From assembly GCA_034231615.1 (NCBI GenBank), contig CM067317.1:1572501-1636500 (forward strand): a DNA stretch of 64,000 nt. The letters run 5' to 3'. The position numbers and the translations under genes were made by a program. The notes beneath the pieces were generated by a model. It had not been told where the DNA came from. It saw only the letters and a program-made list of their open reading frames with translations, and ran no database searches. Below are positions 53,901 through 62,900 of this stretch, in pieces (the stretch's first letter is position 1; each line of letters starts with the position of its first letter). The DNA is from Meghimatium bilineatum. Taxonomy: Eukaryota > Mollusca > Gastropoda > Stylommatophora > Philomycidae.

Positions 53901-56900
53901 TTGAAAAAGTGAAATATCTTGGCACCCTGTTAACATCAGAAGGTAGATTCTTTTTTATGGATGTAAAGCATGGACTATAAACAAGAAAATTCTAAGCGAA
54001 TTGGAGGCTACAGAAATGTGGTTTATGAGAAGAATGATGAAAATACCATGGACAGCCAAGTAAACTAATGCAGAGGTTCTCATTGATGCTGGTATAAAAA
54101 GATCAATCATATCAAACATTAGAGGCAGACAGTCAAGGTTTCTAGGGCATGTGCTGAGAAGAACACAGCTTGAACACTTAATAACCACTGGAAAGATCAA
54201 AGGGAGAAGAGATAGAGGTTGACAAAGAGAAAAGTTACTAGATGGGCTTGTATCGTGGCATGGTAGAAGCTCACCAACCGAGCTTATTGACAACACAAGA
54301 GACAGAGAGTCGTGGAGAAACATGATCGCCAAATTTTCACCAGGTCACTTCTTCCCATGAAGTTACTCACCCCCCCCCCCTACCCACCCCTCACATCAGT
54401 ACACCTACACCAGCATGTGTAGGATGATCATCAACACTGTTCTGGATATAGGACTCACGGAATATGCTGTAAACTTTTCTCAATCTATCGTCTCGATGGA
54501 GCACAAAAATATGATTCATCACTAAACCAAACCCATCTCCAGTCATTCCCAAAGATCCAATGATGATGGTGGTTCACTCACTACAGTCAGTTATTGCAAT
54601 GCCGGTCTGTAAATACAGGACCTTTGTATTGTATTCTAGTCTATTTTAGCACCTGTGTCATGCAGCCGGTTCCTGACTGTTTGATCTGAAATTTGTTAAG
54701 CTGCTGGTATTAAGTGAACTGTGGAGGACACAGAGCAAATCGATTCCTCAGGTGACGCAGCCGAATGAAGCGGTCTTACTGTAAAAAGTGCGAGTCATTT
54801 TTTACATTGACGGTTGCTGTTCATCTGTCAAAGTCAACAATGACCATTCAGCTGAACTGGGATGATGATGAATATGATGATGTCTGCGGTGTGCCAGACT
54901 GTGACTAATGAGTCCTATGTGTGCTTGGAATTGTCTACCACAATCTGGGCATGTGTTGGAGAAGCCTGTCGGACATTAGCAGCTTTTGCCTTTCTTCTAG
55001 TGCATTTTTTATTGTGCAGCTTGATGTCTGAGGTTTTCTGTAGTTGCTGCACTACTCTTTGATTCTGCGACGCCAGTCGGATCTGTGTTTTGCAAGATTC
55101 TACCATGAATTTGTGTCTATTTTTAAGTAAGTCAGTGATTTCTTATGAGTGTCTTTAAAAAAGCTTCTACTGGCTCAGCCTTGCTGGAGCCAGTCTGGAG
55201 TTCTCCATATAACAATGTTTTTGGTAGACGATGATCTTTCATGTGAACCATGTGTACTATCCTGCATGTCTATGCCTTCATCAACATTGTATGTAAGCTT
55301 GCAGACATAGATTTCATCAGTACTTTACTGTCTGATAGTTTATTCCACCAATGGATGTTAAGTATCTTATGAAGGCAGCTTAGGTGGAAGTAGTTGAGCT
55401 TTCTAGCATGTCTGGCATATACTGTCCATGTTTCACAGACATAAAGAAGTGATGATATTACTGCTGCTTGGTAAACTATGAGTTTGGTGGTAGTTGTTAT
55501 TTCCCTTCTTTCCCATACATTTTTTCGCAGTCTTGCTAATGTGGCATTAGATTTTGCTATTCTGTTGTTTACCTCAGTGTCAATGTTTACATCTTGTGAG
55601 AGTGTGCTGCCCAGGTAGGTGAAATTATTGACTGTTTGAAGCTCTTCTTCTTTGATCCGTATATGGAGATTTCAGTTGTGGTTTGTTTGGTGTGAGTTGA
55701 AACATGACTTCTGTTTCCATGTAGACTATATATCATTAATCGATATAACTTATGTATCAACTCATAGAAATATGAATTTGAACATATTTAAAAATAAACA
55801 TAGAGCAGGTACTGTTGCGGCTATCAATCTGAATGACTTGTAAAACTTGCATAGTTCAGTATGTTGACCATGAATTGTTTTCTTTATGTGTTTGTGACCA
55901 GTCTTCAGATACAGAAGCAAGCTACTCATCCAGAAGAAGTTCTATGTTCTCTGTCATGTCTGCTGAGGATACAGGTACATGCTCACTCACACAAGTTTGT
56001 ATCTGTAAGCTATCTCTCTATCTCACACTTTCTCCCTTACACAGAGTTGATTTATTATGTTCCATCACTATGCTACCAGTGCCAAACCTGGACAATGACA
56101 GCACAAGACAAAAGAAAAATAGTGACAGCAGAAATGACATGTCTATGAAGAATACTCAGAGTTTCATTAAGAGATAGAATTAGAAATGATAACATCAGAC
56201 ATCAGATAACCAAAACAATACCAGTATTGGAACACATCAAAAGACAACAGATCAAGTGGTTTTCACACGCTTCCAAACTACTGACAGATAGCACGCCACA
56301 AATGGCCATGACACATAGACATAACAGCTATAAAGCCAGAGGCAGATCCATGTAAAAGATGGATCACAGAAATCGAAGAAGCCACAGGAACAAGCTTACA
56401 AACAGCACACAAGAAGGCCATCTCCAGAGAACTCTTCCACCCCTGATGCCACAAGGCAAACAAGGGCCACAGCGTATAGATAGATAGATAGACAGAGCTG
56501 ATGATACAGGTACATTTCCACTCACACAAGTTTGTATCTGTAAGCTATCTCTCTCACACTTTATCCCTTACAGAGAGAAATAATTCATTCATTTTCCTTT
56601 TGCGCTGAAATTAGCGCATAGGGCAGAGGTCAGATCTCTCCAATTCTGTCTGTTCAAAGCTATTCTGTACAGTTCTTGAATAGTATGAATATTGGTTGTT
56701 TTACTTTCTCTAAGTATTGTTCTTCTGAGTGTTTCTTTTGGTCTACCCCTTGCTCTTTTGCCTGTAGGTATCCATTCAAGAGATTGGTGATGTATTCTGT
56801 TGGTGTCTGCGCATAGGACATGCCCGATGTAGGACCAACGGCATTTAGAGAAATAATACATGTGTGTATATAAGTAACTAATTGATATATGCTGACCTCA

Positions 56901-59900
56901 CTTTCCTACTGACCAGTGCATCTATATGTTCGCCCCACATATTCACCACTCACTGACCAGAACATCAAAATGCCCCCCCCCAACTTACATCACAACTACA
57001 TGTATCACAACTGACACACAACCACAACCACTCCATCACAGCTGACTCACAACCACTGCATCACAACTCAGACAACTCACTCCATGACACAAAATCAGTG
57101 GTTTAGCTAGTTCAACAATGAGCTTATCTGATCTGATCTATAAAACAAGATCAAGCCGTAAACTCACACTATCTCTGGGTGCTTATCTCTGACATATATA
57201 TATATATAATAAAAACTCAGGTAATATCAATCACACAAACAGAAACACCACTAGTTTCATCCATGTCCAACAATGTAAACAGGTGAGAGAATTCCTTCAT
57301 CTTGGAAGCATTGTATCACCAAATGGAAAAACATGAACAAAGATCAACCTAGATGCAACATAGCATAGCAGATCTATTTTCAAAAAGAAATATAGGAACA
57401 TGAACAACAAAATTCCACTATATAAAACCATCATCATGATACTATCACTGCTGTTCATCCGTCCAAGTCGACGATGACCATTCAGCTCAACTGGGATGAT
57501 GATGATGTTTGTGGTGTGCCCTACTGTGACCAATGAGTCCTATGGACACTAAGAATTGTCTACCACACTCTGAGCATGTGTTGGAAGAGTCTGTGGGATA
57601 TTGAGTAGCTTATGCCTTTCTTCTAGTGTGTTTTTGTTGCGCAGCTTGATGTCTGAGGTTCTCTACCACTGCTGCACCACTTTTGATTCTGCAACGCCAG
57701 TTGGATCTGTCTTGCACAAGATTCTCCCTTGAGTTTGTGTCTCTATTTTCAAGTGAGTCAGTCATGTCTTGAGAGTATTTTTAAAATTCTTCTTCTTCCC
57801 TCCTGCCTTGCGGGAGCTAGTCTCCATGTAACAGCTGTTGTGGTATACCATCAATATGCTACCACTGTCAATTGTGGACACTAACAACAGAAACCACAAG
57901 AAAACTTGTTACAACAGAAATGACTTGTCTATGTAGAATACTCGGAGTAAGATTAAGAGATATAATCAAAAATCAAAACATCAGAAGACTAACAAATACA
58001 ATGTCAATCCTGGATTACATCAAATGACAACAGATTAAGTGGTTTTCACATGCTTCCAGACTACCATGAGACAGTGCTGCTCAAAAGGCATAACTATACA
58101 GACATGATGGATACACAGCCAGGTGCAGACCATGTAAACGATGGATTACAGAGATAATGGAGTCAATGAAAACAAACATATATGAAGCATACACACATAA
58201 AACCATCTCCAGAGAACTCCTCTACCTCTGATATGCTGCACGGCATAAAGAAGTATAAAGTGTAAAGAAAGATATAATGAGTGTAATTCTTCAGCTACTG
58301 ACATGCGAGCATGGTGGTGGAATTGTCTGTCAGTGTTGAATGATTTGATTGATTGAGTCAGCTACTGACATGCGAGCATGGTGGTGGAAATGTCTGTCAG
58401 TGTTGAATGATTTGATTGATTGAGTCAGCTACTGACATGCGAGCATGGTGGTGGACATGTCTGTCAGTGTTGAATGATTTGATTGATTGAGTCAGCTACT
58501 GACATGCGAGCATGGTGGTGGAAATGTCTGTCAGTGTTGAATGATTTGATTGATTGAGTCAGCAACTGACATGCGAGCATGGTGGTGGAAATGTCTGTCA
58601 GTGTTGAATGATTTGATTGATTGAGTCAGCTACTGACATGCGAGCATGGTGGTGGACATGTCTGTCAGTGTTGAATGATTTGATTGATTGAGTCAGCTAC
58701 TGACATGCGAGCATGGTGGTGGACATGTCTGTCAGTGTTGAATGATTTGATTGATTGAGTCAGCTACTGACATGCGAGCATGGTGGTGGACATGTCTGTC
58801 AGTGTTGAATGATTTGATTGATTGAGTCAGCTACTGACATGCGAGCATGATGGTGGACATGTCTGTCAGTGTTGAATGATTTGATTGATTGAGTCAGCTA
58901 CTGACATGCGAGCATGGTGGTGGACATGTCTGTCAGTGTTGAATGATTTGATTGATTGAGTCAGCTACTGACATGCGAGCATGATGGTGGACATGTCTGT
59001 CAGTGTTGAATGATTTGATTGATTGAAACTTTAGACATTACATCATATCTACATCAATGCACTGAAATATGCAGATGAGAAATGTAATTGCTACATCTTT
59101 TCACATTACGGAGTGCAGGGATTTACTTGTAGCTGTGTGATTAAGGCTGCATGCCATTGATTTAGCTATGACATGTACAGGGTGGATTTTTAATTAAACC
59201 CTCTGATACACAAAAACACAGTCCTTACTGGGAGCCGAACCCTTGACTTCACAACTGTGAGATCAATGCTTTAACCTCTTTGCGATGCGACACACATGCC
59301 TCGAAACATTTGAAAATAAATTATATATTAATATTCAGTATTCAGGCATGTTCAGTTACATCTGAGTATATTCTGTGTTAATAAAAATCTGTGATTAACC
59401 CCTTGGCTGTGGGGGTGAATAGGTCAAATCAGCAGTGCAGTGCTGGAACATCTTAAGGGTTCTTGAATTTTTTTTCCCTAACCGATTTACCCACCTGATT
59501 ATTGTGTTCAACAATTAGAGTGTATTATGACTGTATACTCTAATTCATGAATTGACAAGCATAATGCTTCTTTATATTACAGATTCTGATATTCTTACAA
59601 TGTTTGTATTATCAATATTTTGTATTTTTATACTATCATTGCTCAAAAAATAAAATGGTGACTTTACGGTATCGCATGCAATTAACCACAACTGTGAAAC
59701 ACATGTGCTGCAGATATTATCCACAATTAACCACGACTGTGAAACACATGTGCTGCAGATATTATCTGATTCTATATCCTCTGAGCCACTTTTTGTATTA
59801 TATTGCAAATAAACACTTTCTAAATCACTCCCTGCATCAGATAAATTAATGCTATTGGAAAAAAAATATTTCCAAAAAATTATAAATTTCTGATTGAGTG

Positions 59901-62900
59901 CCACACTTAGCTTTATTTGTAGATGACTGGATACACAAAGAACATCCAGCCTATGCCCACACACACAAATTATAAAATTATGCTTACAAGAGCGTCTAAT
60001 TGCAAAATTTCAATTTGAAGATGAGTTTTTGTCATCTTGAACTAGCCAATTAGAGTATTTGAACACCTTTGGGTGCTTTCAGGGATAAATTATATGAATA
60101 CATGAACCATCACACCTTAAGGATACCTCAGAAAAATAGCGGTAAGGTTTCATCATATCCTTAAGGATACCTCCTCAGCTAAGGGGTTAATACAGATTTA
60201 GCCTACTAGTTGACATGTATGTTTGTGATTATGCTACAAGAGAGACTGTGGCAGCATATTTCTCCTGGACTACTTGATCAGTTGTGACACAGTTGAAAGA
60301 GACACCTTAACTACTAGACTCTTATATTTTCAGATTTTGATATGAGTTTGGAAGATCCGAAGCTGAGCAGCAAGCCACATGAGAACAATATCTGTATCCT
60401 GGATATATCAGTCAATCACATTAGCTCACTTGATCACCTGGTCAACAGCAATGGGGAGGTACTTCACAGCTTTTCCAAACTAGATCACCTGGACCTCAGC
60501 TCCAATGACTTGACAACAATACCTGTTGAATTTTTCAAGGTTAGAATCTTAATCTTCCCTTGAAATAGAGAGGGAGGGAGGGAGGGAGGGAGATAGTGTC
60601 AGTACTAGTTTCTTATGTTGTAACCAATAGTGTTGATATTTCTGTGCTTGATAAAGACCCTGTGGTCAGATTTGTATGTGTTTATTCATTCATAAAACTA
60701 AATGACCAGACATTGTCACTTTTAATTTATCAAACTATAATTAACCCCTTTGCTGTGGGAGGGGCGGGGGGGGGGGGGGGGGGGTGAAAAGGTCAAATCG
60801 TAACTGCAGTGCAGGGAATATCTTAAGGGTTGTTGAATTTTTTCCCCCAACCAATTCACCCACCACACTCTTGTGTTCAACAATTTGAGTGTATTATTGT
60901 CATATACTCTGATTTATGAATCCGACAGCCCATGGTATTCCTGACAGATGCAAGGTCAGTGCTTCAAGCTATTCAGTCTGGAAAACTAACAGACTTGACA
61001 CAAATTACTTACAGATAGTGAACTGTCTTACCAGTTTAGGGTAACTATGCATCGGATACCCTCTCACTGTGGAATACCAGGAAATAAAAAAGAAGACCAA
61101 CTCGCTAAGGAAGGTGCTGCCGAAGACCAACCAGATGTACTACTCCCCTTCCATTAGAAAAAACAGATGATCAAGTCAATAAGAAAGCCACAAACACCAA
61201 CACAAGATGACTATTATATTATGAACAAATCAGAACAAGTTGTAATTCTACGCTTCAGAATGGGACACAACTGACTCCGCAGTAACATGTATACAAAGAT
61301 CAAGATTGACAACATGGCCTTGTGTACATGTGGACAGGCAGCACAGAGTGCCAAACATATACTTCAAGAGTGTTCTGAGTATGAAACACTGACATATTGG
61401 CCAGAGGAAACAACACTGGAATCAAAGCTCTATGGGCCACTGTATGAACTACAAAAAACTGAGTTTTATTCAGGACACAGAGTTACAGATATAGACATGT
61501 TTCAAGTGAACAAAAGAAGAAGAAGAAACTCAAGCATGGATAAAATTGTACATTTCACTGTGTTCTGTTGTACACAAGCATAGCGGAATTTCTGCCCAAG
61601 TCCATTCTGTGGACTACATCCTACTGGAAATCTTGTAATATCATTGTCCTGCTACAAGAGTGATTCTGTTGGAGTTAGAATGACCCCCCCCCCCCACCAC
61701 CGTTAAAAAAATATAAAGTCTTATACTTGGATATGTTTTATTCATTCTTGTTCATGTCTAATGTTCTGTTCTTGTATTTCTTAACAGTTCTTGTTCATGT
61801 CTAATGTTCTGTTCTTGTATTTCTTAACAGTTCTTGTTCATGTCTAATGTTCTGTTCTTGTTCATGTCTAATGTTCTGTTCTTGTATTTGTTAACAGTTC
61901 TTGTTCATGTCTAATGTTCTGTTCTTGTATTTGTTAACAGTTCTTGCTCATGTCTAATGTTCTGTTCTTGTATTTGTTAACAGTTCTTGTTCATGTCTAA
62001 TGTTCTGTTCTTGTATTTGTTAACAGTTCTTGCTCATGTCTAATGTTCTGTTCTTGTATTTGTTAACAGTTCTTGTTCATGTCTAATGTTCTGTTCTTGT
62101 ATTTGTTAACAGTTCTTGCTCATGTCTGATGTTCTGTTCTTGTATTTGTTAACAGTTCTTGCTCATGTCTGATGTTCTGTTCTTGTATTTGTTAACAGTT
62201 CTTGCTCATGTCTGATGTTCTCTTTGTATCATATTTGGAACAATATGTACTTCTCTTCTGTGTTTCAGGCATTATGTTCTCTCAAGAGCTTGTCTCTCAA
62301 GAACAACCACTTGAAGGAGTTTCCAGTTTCTGTGGGTGTATGCACCAAACTTGCAAGTTTGGATCTGGCTTCCAATTTGGTGGGATATGCGCGTGTGTGT
62401 GTGTGTGTGTGTACATGTGTGTACATGTGTGTATGTAAATCTATACATGTGTACCCTTCAAAATTAGATGCTTTTGGTAGAAGTAATCCATTAGTCGTGT
62501 TCAGTCAGTTTATCTTGCAGAAATAGAAGTCCTTACATTGGTGATGGTTGGTCTTCTTTGTAAGGATCACAAAAGATATCTTCCAAGAAAGGCTGACATC
62601 TAACATTAATAGAGCTGTAGTCAATCCTTCACTATGAGAGTACCTACCAATCGATAGGACTTGAAGATATTGGGCACAAATGCAGGAAACATGAAATGAA
62701 TTGCCAATTATGGAAAACAAATTCTGACATGAGATCTGTTGAAGCCAGACTGTGCCAATTATGTGTCTCTCTTTGATTTAAATCATGCCAGGAGGGAGAA
62801 TTAACCCATAACTCACTGCCAGACCTGAAGGAAGCCATAGAAAAAGTTAGAATCACACAGAAGGATAGTTCTTGCAGTGGATACCATCCTATTTTGACAT

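Noticed and set aside
54365-54410. Regulatory C-rich element
   Set aside because: Simple C-run low complexity next to a LINE end; similar C-runs occur at 56975 and 61683 without a shared context.
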